Below are positions 36,201 through 45,860 of a DNA stretch of 64,000 bases, piece after piece. The DNA is from Gyrodactylus bullatarudis (Eukaryota > Platyhelminthes > Monogenea > Gyrodactylidea > Gyrodactylidae). The notes under the pieces were generated by a model. It was given only the letters and a program-made list of their open reading frames with translations, had not been told where the DNA came from and searched no databases. The DNA is taken from the NCBI GenBank assembly GCA_012064415.1, contig SSNU01000202.1:1-64000 (forward strand). The letters run 5' to 3'. Both the position numbers and the translations under genes were made by a program. The stretch's first letter is position 1, and every line of letters begins with the position of its first letter.

Positions 36201-39200
36201 CTCAGAAAATACCACCCATTCGATAGAAAATTTATTAATCTCCTCGAATCTGCAAAGATCTTGGCTCTATCATTCGTCAAACTCGCGTTGTACTTATTCA
36301 AAGAGAGTTGATTTTCTTCAAACAATTCTAAGAAATGAATATTTCTACTAATTCAGATAAAATTAATTTTAGTTTAAAACGTTTTTTTTGAAATCCTAAT
36401 TCCCGGGGTTATAGATAAAAAGTAAGACAACTTTTATCGAGGAATCATACCTCTTGAATTTAAATATGCAATAAGCCTGTTTAAATATACTATTATATTC
36501 CAGATTTGCTATTCTTTTGGTGCTCTTTTGATGAGCTGTATGAAAATTCCATTCAACTTACCCCAACCAAATATAAAGTAATATTTTAGGCCACTGTCAT
36601 TTGAGAATGTATTGATGAGCAGTCTCTGAAGGAAGACCCCTTCTAGCATCAGCCAAAGGTATACTGTATTCTGAAAATACCCCATTATCACCTGGAGTAC
36701 ATATTTACAGACCTATTGAGATAAATGAATAAATTATTAAAGTTTTGTGATAAAATTCATTTCTTTGATAAGATCATCAAGTGAAGGGAAACACAAAAGT
36801 CTGAGTGGGCACCCAGCTTGAGACTGACGGTGTTAACCAACTAGCTCCCTGTTTCATGTACTTGAGCTGATAGAATCAATCAAAGGATTGCATAATATCA
36901 CAAATTTTTTTCTAGATATCAAGCCGGTTTAACAGTCTGATGAGAACCGGTGAAATATAAACTTTTTTAGCAATAAATATTCATTGAAAGAGAGAAACGT
37001 TTGGATCTCTGATTTTATTTGGACTACGGTTAATTCCAAAAAAAAGAAGGTGATACCAATTAGTAATAAGAATATAGCGCTTTTATTTTACTTTTGTGAT
37101 AGGGATATATATTGCACAGAGGGACTTACGCACCAAAAAATGATCAATCAGATTCAAAACCAATATTTTGTACAGACTTTCTTTATATAAATCTGGCATG
37201 TATATTATACATTGTATAAGCTGGTGAGTATACCACGAAATAAAAGCCCTATATTCTTATTACTAATTGGCATCACCTTCTTTCTTATGGAAATAAATAT
37301 TCACTTGTCTTTTAAATCCTATCTTTCATTAAAATCAAAAAAATATTTTTGAATATACTCGGCAGTACTTTACAAAGAATCAAAATTTATTGAAAAATGT
37401 TTCGGAATATTTATCTTTTTATTTTGTATTTCGTTGCTTAGGTAATATATCCCACAGGAACGTCTTATTTGGTAATGGATTAGCCCATGTCGCTGAATGT
37501 TACAGCTTACTAATGGATCCCACCGAGACTGATACGAAAGAAACTCACAAAGCAATCCATTACCAAATAAGACGGTCCTGTGGGATATATTACCTAAGCA
37601 CCTAGAAAGAAATATTTCTGACGTTATTTATTATGATTGGATTCACAGGGTTCAGTATAAAAACTCACTGTAGTCTCAAATGAGATTAATTCTATCAGGG
37701 TTATCATAGCCATGATGAATTCTGAGAGGCCACGAAAGACAAGGGCTGACATCAGGTTCAGGTGGATAATCAATTTCGCTTGGACACGCAAATGCCTTTG
37801 GAGAAGAATTTGAAAAATAGTTTTTTATAGCCAAAGATTCTTGAAATTCTTCACTTACTTCCGCGAGGCGATCAAAAGAATGGCAAATATCAGGGTTAAA
37901 ATGGTCACTGAGAGGAAGGACAAGTAGATAGCATTCAAAGTGAACTCCTGAAAATTTAACTTTGATTAGTAATATTCTTGGAATCTGAAATGATAGCATA
38001 TTTCGTTGTAGAAATTAATTTCTCTGCTATTCTTTAAACATTAAAGTTTAAGTTGCCGATACTATTTCACAATTTTCATTAAAAAACCCCAAAATTTAGC
38101 TAAGAAAAATATTACGAAACCAAGTTCACATTATGGGTTTCAATTTAAACTTGACACAGAGATCTCCCGAACTATAAAGTTATAGAGGTTCAAAAATATT
38201 GAAAAGATTAACGAATTCCATCTCTGACTTCTACCAATATTTCAACAGTGCTTATTAAACATGCATGGTGTTTCAGAAGTAAAAATCCTGTTCTGTTAAC
38301 ATCTAAACACCCTTACAGAGTAGAGCTGGTTTTTTGAAAAGTTCGAATTTTAATCAGGGTAATATTTAGACCCAGATAGCAATCAAGATTCTAATTGTAT
38401 TAATTAGATAATTGTCTACAAGCTTGTTAAAGATTTAGGATGAACAACAGATTATGTTTTAAATATAATTTTGGCAGGAGAATTCAAGTTAATCACCTGG
38501 AATGTTCTTCCTTCTAAGCACTCGTTATAATTTGTATATTCAATGTTGAAAAATTCTTTTGATGTGAACCAGGTTCCATTCGAAGTACACTGCTTGAAGG
38601 CCTGGTATTTATCGCCAACTAAAAAAGGGGAAAATTTACAGAATTAATCTCTCTGTATGTCCTTGTAACTCACCAGAACCAAAGTAAGATGGACATTGAA
38701 GAACTGCTACTGAATTTGGTTCTTGTGAGGATACACAACTGAGGCCGTCCCATGTCAACGGACACTTTGATCTATCCAGTTGGGAAAATAGCTGGTTAAC
38801 ACAGCAATCTACAGCATTCCTGGAAATAATTATAATTATATACTTAGAATCATTAAAATGGTTGTTCTTTAACCTGTTTTTAATCCATAATCTGAGATAT
38901 GAACTCAATTGAAAACTTGTTCACTTATTGGATAATTTTAGTCAAGACTCTCTTGTGAATATCAAGATAAAAAACTAGGATTAAAACGGCCTAATAATGA
39001 ATTTCCTTTAATTTTATTCTTGAGCTTCAACATTGTCTATTGACAGAAACGAATTCTTGTTTTCAATTTAGAAATTTGTATTTTCAATTTAGAAATTTGT
39101 ATATTTACTCATAAGTATGTCTTTTATTATTTATTTTTTAGAAATACCTTTGAAACTCAATTTTTAAACAAATTTTTCGAAGGAAAGGAAAACTGATGAA

Positions 39201-42200
39201 AGCAAATATTTTAAATTTGAAATATAATCAAAATACTTGAAAGTAAAGATTCAATAATTTCTGGTTTATTACCAGTATCATCAGACTTTTGATGTAGCGT
39301 TGAAGGTAAAACAGGCTTATTTTTTATCGCCAAATCGCATGATAAAGACTCGATCGCTGAATGCATATTCTAAGGTTCCTTCAATAATTTTATTTGATTG
39401 AAAGCCCACAGGTAGGAAAGTTCTTAATTTTCTACACGTTCCAACTAGAGCTGTCTTTTTAGAAAACAAATACTTGGTAAGATCAAAAGTTGAGAAGAAG
39501 TTGTCACATGGGATCGTTGTTCCTTTATTTATAAGTGTTCTGATTGATTGTATGAGAGTTAACAATTTTCAATAAATTTTTGAAATGTGCTTCGTATTGG
39601 GCCAAGTTTATCCCTAGATGATCATTGGATTCTATTTTCTCTATCATCAAAACGAATGAATTGCTTTATTATACAGTATCTTGAATGAGACATACAGGTC
39701 TTTATAAATTGATAGCAATGTTCATCTTCCCAAAAGTTCTCTAAGCTCCATTTTCCTTTGTCTAACTACTCCAAAATAAATTGATAAATATTGTATTTCA
39801 CAATATCTTAGATCATATTTGCATCGATAAATAGTTCGAAGAAATCTCTTTCTGACACTTTATTTCTTGAATATTTGGTAAGACCAGGCGTTTCTCGTAA
39901 AATATATATAAAGTTAGGTTTCTTGAAGTAACAATATTCAATTCGACCATCTTTAGATGAGATAGCAGCTCGAAAAGATACTTCAGCAATTCCATCTGAA
40001 TAATCTTGTTCTTCTTCTTCGAGATCTAACAGGATATCTTCTTCATTCTCACTAGAACTTGGCTGATAATCTTCTTTTCCTAGTCAAAAATTTCGGTTTT
40101 TAGTATGGAGTCCATTTGGACCCCTCTGAAAAAATATGACACATTGTCTTACAAAAGAAATTCCGAAGAAAACAATAAGTAGATATTTGTTCAATGATAG
40201 TATCATGAGGATTAGAAAAAAAATTATTTGTTTTACTTAAAAAATAATATTATAATCGAAAATCAAAATATTATTGGGCTCCGTACGGACCCCAGTACAG
40301 GCTGAGGGTTAAAGAAAAATAATTTTTTCTTTTGTGGTTTTTCCGAGTGAAGAATCCAGAAAGATCTTCGATCAACAAGTCAGGGTGAAAAATTATATTT
40401 TCCCTTCTGATCTGATCCAATTTTCTGGGTTTGATTTCCTCAGTTAAGTTCTGATTTTTCAGCTTTGAAATCTCTAATTCGTCAAATAAACTTTTTGTGA
40501 AAATATTATTTTGCAAAAATTTCCTCCTGTTTTGATCCATAACGTGAGATCGGGTCTTGATCGAAAAAAATTTTTATCTTCCGACTCGGAAGTTCCGAGA
40601 TATAATTTAATTGGTTCGCAATAGTAAATTAACTTTAAAATCTATTCAAAGACTATTTCCAGAATAGCTTTAATTAGAACTCTCTGAAATTCGATCGGAA
40701 TTCATAAACTTGAATGCTAATAAAATTGACAATAGTTGGTTAATCGACGTATTGAAACCAATACATTCTTATTATGCTAAATATGTTGTTAAAGATACTT
40801 TTTCTTTTGTCGATAAGGTTAAGGATTTAAATATTGGTTTAAACGAAATGGTTTCATTAGATGTTAGTTCTTTGTTTCCTAATGTTCCTATTGAGGAGAC
40901 CCTTGATGTTATTAAATCTTTTATTGATGAACATGATGGTTTTGAACTACAGAGTAATGAGATAGCAGATCTTGTTAGGATTTGCTGTACTAATGTTCCT
41001 TTGTCTTTTCAAAACAAGGTGTTTATTCAAAAAGATGGTATAGCTATGGGATCACCTCTAAGTCCTCTTTTAGCAGACATCTTCTTAGGTTGGTTAGAAT
41101 TAAATAAAATGTCTGATACTATCAATACTTTCACTGATTTATACATCAGATATGTTGATGACACTTTTATTTTGATGAAGCCAAATGTTTCAGTAGACGA
41201 TTTTTTCTTAAAGATGAATTCGTTTCATCCTAATATTAAATTTACTATGGAAAAAGAGTCTAATGAGAGTTTGAGTTTCTTAGATGTCAAACTAACTAGG
41301 AAGGAGGATGGGTCAATACTAAGAAATGTCTACAAGAAGAAGACTGATAATGGAAAATATCTTGATTATGCCAGTTTCAGTCCTTTATTATTGGCTTAGT
41401 AATTGGTCTAGGAAAGAGGATAAGAAGAATTGCTAGTCCAGAGGAATGGCCAAAAGAAATAGAAGAGTCAAAGTTACGTTTAAATGAAAATGGTTATCCC
41501 AACAGATTTGTAGACAAATTCATCAATATGTCTGATGATGTAGATGAAAGGGTCGACAGAGATGAAGGAGAAAAGACAACTATCTTCATGAAACTTAATT
41601 TTAAAGGTGATGGCTTCAGTAATGATGTAAGGAAACGACTGGTTAATCTTATCGATCAACATTATGATAATATACAATTGAAAATTGTATTTAAAACTCA
41701 AAGATTATTCAGTTTGATTCATAAGGATTTACTAAAACCTGAAGAAAAGACTCTTTTAGTTTACAAATTCCAATCTGACTGTGAAGCTTCTTATATAGGT
41801 CGTACAATTAGGAAATTATCAACAAGATCAAATGATCACCTCAAGAAGGATACAGCTGTGACCAGAAGCATCAAACAGGAGAATCATGAAGCTTCAATTT
41901 CCAATTTCTCAATTTTGTATAAAAATGCGGGTGATGACAGCACGTATTTGTGGGTGAAGGAGAAATTCTTCATCAATCACTTTAAGCCAAATCTGTGTGT
42001 TCAAAAAAACTATTCTTATAACCTTCAATTACCCTGGCCTATGTGAGCTTTTTCACCTTTCTCTCCACTGTTGCTATTTATTGGAGAGTTTTGGTGTTTT
42101 TTCAGCTCATATATAATCTAATTTTCAACTTTTACTAAACTTCTTTCAAAATTTGTAAAATATTATTTTCAATGAATTCTTAACTTTTATCATTATTTAT

Positions 42201-45112
42201 GTGTCACTACTGATGAACCATGTACATTTAGTGAATAAAATTACCTTTTCTTATATACCTACAAATAAAATTGAAGTTCTAAATCCTTTTTATGTGTGTT
42301 GTTACAATAATTCTAAACAAAAAAACAATTATTTTAGAGATGCGTTCAATCATCGAAAAAACTTGATTTCACTTGATAATCCTTGCTCTTCAAACTAATT
42401 GATTTATGATTAGATAAATCAGTTTTTTCCTATCAGTATTTTAAATTTAAATGATTTTTGCTCTCAAGTGCAAAGTCTACAAAATAATAATAATTCATCA
42501 TCCATCATTTGATCAGTAATATTTGAAGGACCAAATGACTAACTTTCCTACTTTTTATTCTCCGTGAATTTTTCAACTTTTCCCAGTCTTGATCTAATTT
42601 TGAAGATAATCGAAAACTAAGCATATTTTCTTGTAAAACCATCCTTTTCGAGTTTGTTACAAAATCTCGATTGAAAATAATATTTGAACGATAATATTTA
42701 TAAATATAAAAATCTCATAATTTCTCTTCGGATCCTTGTTCACGATATTTGATGGAAGGCCTTCCTCTTTTACGTCTGACAGAATAATCCAACAATTTTG
42801 AGGGCATAATGTATTCAATGTCACAAGCATAAATGTTCATTGAATAAGCTGTTCTGAGCGATTCTGTTAGAAAAGTAATATGATTTGATATCTAAGTTCT
42901 CATTAAATATGACTGCAAGTAGATGAATACATGGATAGCCAGAAAAACTAATAGAACCACATGAACACCACACTTTTTCAAGATTCACAACACGTATGAT
43001 ATCAGAATTGACCTCTGAATCAACATTGAATAAATTCTAATTTTTGACGTTCAGAACTTTAAGCTTTCGAGCAGCAATTGATGCGGCCAAGAAGTAATCG
43101 TTAAATTTTGGACAAAATTCTTGTAGTGCAGTGTTTTAGAAAGTTGACCTTGTTTGAAACTTTTCGGGAGTCATCAAGCAAAATTTATAAATAGCATGAA
43201 ATGGATGAAGACTACGGATATCTTTGAGCACTGAGTTTGCAGACTCAGCCATGTTTGATGGCATATGCCCAAATCGAAAATGAAAACTGACCTAATTTTT
43301 AAAAGGATCCGAAGAGAAATTATGAGATTTTTATATTTATAAATACTGTATACTATTTTTGAAAACCATACTAGATTTGAACTATAAAAGATTTTTTTGA
43401 CTAAATTCTAAATACTAAAACTAAATGTGAACAAATGTAGACTAGCTCTGAACAAAAAATATTAAAAATAGACTAAATGTGAAAATTAAATACACGCAGG
43501 TAGGGAAAAGTCTAAATCTGATTAAATGAATGGTTCTATAGACTAAATCTGATTAAACGCATGTACTATGGACTAATTTTGCAAATACCTTTATTTGAGT
43601 TAGGTTGTAAACTCATTTGGAAGGTTTGGAGAACAACCACCGCATATTTGAGTGATAAACGTTATATTTCGCCAGGTCTCTTCAGACTCTACCTCGGTTA
43701 ACATATGAATACTAGTTATAAGCAATAAAAATGGTTGTAAAATAAGATTCTTCAGCTGTATTTAGTCATTTTGATTGAGCAGATGGTTAAATTTATATTG
43801 ATTTTTTCAGAGCTACTCTAACTGGTTATCAGGTTGTTTCAAAAATATGATTTAAAGTAATTTTTTCATAGATCAAATATAAAATGACGGTAGAAATTCA
43901 TTTTAAGTAGTAAACATTTTTAAATACAGAACTTTTCAAAGAATTAGGTTTTCTTATTGAAAATCTCTAAAATTCTATTCTAAAAGTTGCGATGGAATTA
44001 TCAGAAATTGATATCAGAGCAATTATTTATTCAGGGTCAAAGCTTGCCAGTGACTTATCCATAGGCTCACGTACGATGATTTTTTTATATATCGTCATGA
44101 CAAATGAAAAATGAATACACCTGAAGAATCAGAGCCGTCAAATATTTAATATTGAATTTTTATTGCAGAAAATTAAAATTACATACATTTCATCAACTGA
44201 AGAAGGTAGCGAAACGGGAGAGCCTTTGGAAAAAGATTGGTTAAATTCCAATTAAATTTTATTGATATTTTTCCACGAATTGAGTATTTTTGAATCCAGA
44301 TTAGGTATTCAAAGATATTTTTTCTTGATCTATTCTCTCACTTCAGATCAATCAGATTATCTAAAATTTTACTATCAGATTGGGAGTACCACTATGAAAT
44401 TTTAGCTTAATCTCTTAGCTATTTTTCTCCATCTTTTAATCCTCAATGAATTCGATGGAGGAAACATTTTGTTATCTCTCCTCGCGATTTACTAAGATAA
44501 ACTATTGTTGAAATCAATTCTAACAGCCTTTAAACTATACAGTTATTTAAGACTAGTGTAAAAACAACCCTAGAGATGATGGGAAATTTCACAATATTCA
44601 TTAGACTTGGACGAAATATTCCTTCCATTAGATATCTTGTATGGCGGGGCATTTCGAAATTACTAAAACTGAATTCCAACAATTAACTTCAGATTCCTTA
44701 AGATTAAAAAAAATATTTTCAGACGCCTTCAATGAATCGAATATTGTATTCTGAAATTTCGAAATGATTTCTCCTTTTATGAAATGCTTCAAATTATGAG
44801 TTCAGAATAAAATCATAGATAAACTTACAAACAACATTTTCTAACAGAACCTTGACAACTGGACTCTTCTTCGTTGTCAAGGAGACATTTCTGTTCAATA
44901 ATCATTTGATCTGAGAGATTTTGTTCAATATTATTCAGGAAATTGTAACAATATTTACATGCTTCAAGGCCATGACCAGAGGCTTTCACAACCCTACGAA
45001 TCTCATCTTCGTATTGTTCTGAGCCGATGGAAAATTTTTTCGCATCAAGAATAACATCCGCATTGCCGAATCGATCACGGCAAGTATTGGCTTCTAGAAT
45101 GGATTTTTTCAT
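27265..45112 (-). CDS. Family-B (secretin-type) GPCR, calcitonin/DH31-receptor-like, 10 exons
   Basis: A peptide-hormone receptor of the plasma membrane that usually couples to Gs. Exons (complement): 44829-45112, 38674-38819, 38497-38618, 37859-37947, 37669-37795, 36562-36691, 35000-35063, 34876-34942, 29069-29148, 27265-27589. Together they give 1434 nt (477 aa) with matching phases. The hormone-binding domain has KCC/DCC, CPLTWDGLSC, LQCPSYFG and FKQCTSNGTW. TM1 is NAIYLSFLSVTILTLIFAIL. TM2 is KLIIHLNLMSALVFRGLSEF. TM3 is NTVYLWLMLEGVFLQRLL. TM4 includes FGWG|LPAVFNV, ECL2 has DDCLN, TM5 is NVLCVLINCILLIDILRRIR, and TM6-7 is LARAAFILMPIFGLYWII...FANREVMSG. Two points are odd. No signal peptide precedes the first exon found, so an upstream exon is likely. 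The conserved Cys at the start of TM3 is also absent, which suggests a missed in-phase exon in 36692-37668. The DH31/calcitonin assignment is inferred from the Cys spacing of the ectodomain. Confidence 0.85.
28300..29068. other. GPCR intron, nothing recognised
   Basis: Intronic AT-rich sequence between the last two GPCR exons. There are short chance frames only. Confidence 0.4.
29283..29570. repeat. Interspersed repeat, second copy of the 9.4-kb unit
   Basis: Collinear with 9360-9640 over most of its length (CATTAGAA.GGAAATTTAT, AAGCTACAAAAATA, CTAACCAAAGTTA, GAACGTTTTTTTGAAAACCT, AGAAGATAAC). Intronic in the GPCR gene. Confidence 0.55.
29643..29765. repeat. Single arm of the foldback family seen at 59.6-60.0 kb
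   Basis: Contains TTAAGAAACACTACTCCTTT, CTTTCTTTTTCTACAGATAG, ATAGTCAGGTAGCAA, CTATGC.GAAC and GAAGAACTACTTGG. This matches the right arm and flank of the element at 59633-60025 with gaps. Confidence 0.55.
30535..30890. repeat. SINE-like / foldback repeat with a tRNA-like segment
   Basis: The left part (about 30540-30655: CGAATGTAACAGCTTAC, AATGGATC, TTACCAAATAAGACG, ATTACCTAAACACCTAGAA) matches the hairpin at 37435-37615. The right part contains, in reverse, the same CGCTGAA..TTAC..ATGGATCACAC block (about 30829-30868). Between them, at about 30715-30790, is a tRNA-like stretch ending in GATTCAAATCCCAG, which resembles a pol III B box. This suggests a tRNA-derived SINE-like family. Confidence 0.4.
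31004..31783. repeat. Large near-perfect palindrome with arms of about 340 bp
   Basis: Left arm 31004-31345 and right arm 31443-31783 are almost identical inverted copies around a spacer of roughly 100 bp. Arm landmarks are TCTTAAGATATAAAGCTATT, GGAATTCATGATTTTTAC, GAGATGGCGCGATTTTTTAA, GAGAGGAATCAAACGTTATT and TCATCATTAGACAAAGAAAA. The arm is a unit of an interspersed family. Related pieces lie near 34490-34560, 46090-46190, 52000-52110, 54345-54410 and 58850-59050. Near-identity suggests a young foldback element or recent inverted duplication. It lies in a GPCR intron, so the pre-mRNA would contain a long hairpin. Confidence 0.8.
33721..33763 (-). ncRNA. Hammerhead ribozyme, type I, left inverted end
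   Basis: Mirror of the right-hand motif: stem I UUGGU/ACCAA, core CUGAAGA, an 8-nt stem-loop II, GAAA, and stem III as the self-complementary AATAAAGCTTTATT. The cleavage-site C is at 33726 (minus strand). Core residues match the hammerhead consensus CUGANGA...GAAA...UH. Confidence 0.75.
33806..34261 (+). CDS. 151-aa Ser/Thr-rich protein with a basic C-terminus inside the hammerhead element
   Basis: An ATG-started 151-codon frame fills the space between the hammerhead ends. The first hundred residues are Ser/Thr/Asn/Pro-rich and probably disordered, with two copies of a TSTSVD motif. The last fifty are strongly basic (KRNLSTSPKQQKRKGKQRKR), resembling a nuclear-localisation or nucleic-acid-binding tail. 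It has no catalytic motif, signal peptide or membrane segment. The frame is uninterrupted while the arms are almost identical, so the element may be young. The protein could be an ORF1-like RNA-binding protein or a leftover N-terminus of a larger element ORF. No family was recognised. Confidence 0.5.
   Translation: MTRGSPVSPLSPTQNLDPKSEILPSTSTSVDTKQSESGPMFTSTQINGSNNDDPATILAKTQTSTSVDINTSSSCKSSNESNSQNPSNQISTVPHDDRKRYFSQPEVQAPTPSRKRNLSTSPKQQKRKGKQRKRLPTNNQTIDVFLTAPRV
34368..34410 (+). ncRNA. Hammerhead ribozyme, type I, right inverted end
   Basis: Stem I UUGGU (34368-34372) pairs with ACCAA (34406-34410). The core is CUGAAGA (34373-34379) and loop/stem II is GAACCGAC (closing G-C only). GAAA is at 34388-34391, and stem III AATAAA/TTTATT has a GC loop. 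The unpaired cleavage nucleotide is C34405. Every invariant core base is present. The weak point is stem II, which has one canonical pair plus mismatches, so activity would depend on tertiary contacts. Confidence 0.78.
36931..36985 (+). ncRNA. Degenerate hammerhead-like motif
   Basis: CTGATGA, GAACCGGT and GAAA occur in the right order and spacing. The upstream AAGCCGGTTTAACAGT is related to the conserved flank of the 53.95-kb copy read in reverse. Stem III (ATATAAACTTTTTTAGC) no longer pairs well, so this is probably a decayed relative. Confidence 0.4.
37041..37285. repeat. Foldback repeat with 48-bp arms
   Basis: Arm 37041-37089 (AAAGAAGGTGATACCAATTA, GTAATAAGAATATAG.GCTT) is repeated inverted at 37238-37285 with two or three mismatches. 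The loop of about 150 bp has no ORF. Intronic in the GPCR gene. Confidence 0.6.
37435..37600. repeat. Hairpin repeat, 47-bp arms, SINE-like family
   Basis: TGCTTAGGTAATATATCCCA...AATGGATT at 37435-37481 is inverted at 37553-37600. The loop contains GAATGTTACAGCTTACTAAT, shared with the repeat at 30.54 kb. No coding potential. Confidence 0.6.
39240..40308 (-). pseudogene. Decayed piggyBac-type transposase
   Basis: The minus strand starts at a TTAA (40309-40312) followed by CCCTCAGCC, a piggyBac-like tip. It then reads through an acidic N-terminus (PSSSENEEDILLDLEEEEQD) and ILRETPGLTKYS...ERDFFELFIDANMI. Near 39317-39565 it reads IPCDNFFSTFDLTKYLFSKK and VGTCRKLRTFLP, the conserved D-N-F-F-(T/S) catalytic-region block of DDE_Tnp_1_7 transposases. 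The frame is broken by stops and shifts, and part of the catalytic core is missing. The other terminus was not found, so the lower boundary is approximate. Confidence 0.75.
40710..42046 (+). pseudogene. Penelope-like element: reverse transcriptase plus GIY-YIG, frameshifted
   Basis: Frame 1 (40710 to about 41395) carries PLE reverse-transcriptase motifs: LDVSSLFPNVPIEETLD, the A/B-region DGIAMGSPLSPLLADIF, the catalytic YVDDTFIL and the C-terminal SLSFLDVKLTR. A frame change near 41390 passes into a second frame (LGKRIRRIASPEEWPKEIEE) that reaches the GIY-YIG domain at 41755-41900 (VYKFQSDCEASYIGRTIRKL) and ends NLQLPWPM at 42046. The N-terminal third of the RT is missing at about 40705. One frameshift and the 5' truncation make this copy inactive. 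It shares its C-terminus with the fragment at 1-300. Confidence 0.9.
42047..42240 (+). mobile_element. PLE 3' tail with hammerhead-like relic
   Basis: The tail shares CACTGTTGCTATTTATTG with the other two PLE tails. At 42207-42236 TCACTA / TAGTGA can pair as stem I around CTGATGA, and ATGTACAT forms a stem III. The GAAA segment present in the 63.15-kb copy is deleted here, so it cannot be active. Confidence 0.5.
42692..43356 (-). pseudogene. Mutator-like (MULE) transposase remnant with SWIM finger and inverted ends
   Basis: Inverted repeats of about 46 bp (TATTTATAAATATAAAAATC...CTCTTCGGATCCTT) at 42692-42738 and 43310-43356 bound the element. On the minus strand the interior reads MAESANSVLKDIRSLHPFHA and later NLEKVWCSCG..SFSGYPCIHLLAV. 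The latter has the C-x-C...C-x-H arrangement of the SWIM zinc finger found near the C-terminus of MULE transposases. Several stops and no DDE core mean an internally deleted, dead derivative. Confidence 0.6.
43650..43689 (-). ncRNA. Solitary hammerhead-like ribozyme motif
   Basis: Minus strand: stem I GAGU/ACUC (4 bp), CUGAAGA, stem II GACCUGGC (G-C, A-G, C-G), GAAA, stem III ATA..A/U..TAT with one mismatch, and cleavage C at 43654. The core is complete, and this copy has the best stem II of the family. No flanking ORF was seen. Confidence 0.6.
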
Positions 45113-45650
45113 CTTCTCTCTGATTTTGCGTTTTTAGGGATCTGAAACTATAGAATATTATTAATCATTTTTATTGAATAACCTTTATCATAGTTATCTA
45201 TTAATTAACATGAATTTGAACTTTGGAGTCTACGGATGGATATTGAAATTTTTTTGCTTCAAAATTATAAAACAAATTTCTTCTACTAGCTAGTTGATAT
45301 TGAAGATGAGAAATTTTTGAAAATCGGTATATATAAAAATTTTCGCGAAACATACTCTAATTATAATCAGAATCGAGAATGAAATCATTTATGAAAAAAC
45401 CTTGAATAACTTCTGAACCAGAAAAGATAACTGGTCATGGGAGATGTCATTGGATAGAAGAATAAATTTTACATTTTCCCCCATTAAAATTTGAGATTTT
45501 CTCAAAATAAGATAGCCTGAGTAAAAACAAAAAAGTGCATGGCATTTTTCGCTAATTTTTCATCTTTTTTCAACTTTAAGACCAATTTTGAGGATGATCC
45601 ACTCCAAAAGCACTCTTATGAGTATCTTATAGAAAATGTTACGCTCTTTC
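45113..45650. other. Upstream of the first GPCR exon found, nothing recognised
   Basis: A signal-peptide exon or promoter of the receptor would be expected in this direction, but none could be identified with confidence. Confidence 0.4.
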
Positions 45651-45860
45651 AAATGATATCAAATTTTACTCTGAAATGTCTAAGGATCAAGTCAAAAAAT
45701 TGGTTTATTCATGTCCCGATTATGAAGATTGTGCTATTTTGGTTTTTCGTGAAAATTTTTGGAAGCAGATTCGGAATCTGCGTAACATTTTACACAATAA
45801 TCAGTTTTTCGCGAAAATTTATCGCAATCCCCCTACCACCCGTGATATCAAAATGACCAG
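45651..45860 (+). repeat. Interspersed repeat, pair with 59107-59340
   Basis: It shares ATGATATCAAATTTTACTCT, GAAATGTCTAAGGATCAAGT, CCGATTATGAA.ATTGTGC, TTACACAATAATCAGTTT and AAAATTTATCGCAA with the copy 13.5 kb away, in direct orientation. Small ORFs across it are probably incidental. Confidence 0.6.

Noticed and set aside
36709..36880. Candidate ECL1 exon reading LKYMKQGASWLTPSV after a CAG acceptor
   Set aside because: It lacks the expected Trp-Cys-Arg/Lys motif and a convincing donor in phase.
37676..37999. 107-codon minus-strand frame over the GPCR TM1-TM2 exons
   Set aside because: The true exons use other frames (TM1 and TM2 blocks with proper splice sites), so this frame is a shadow.
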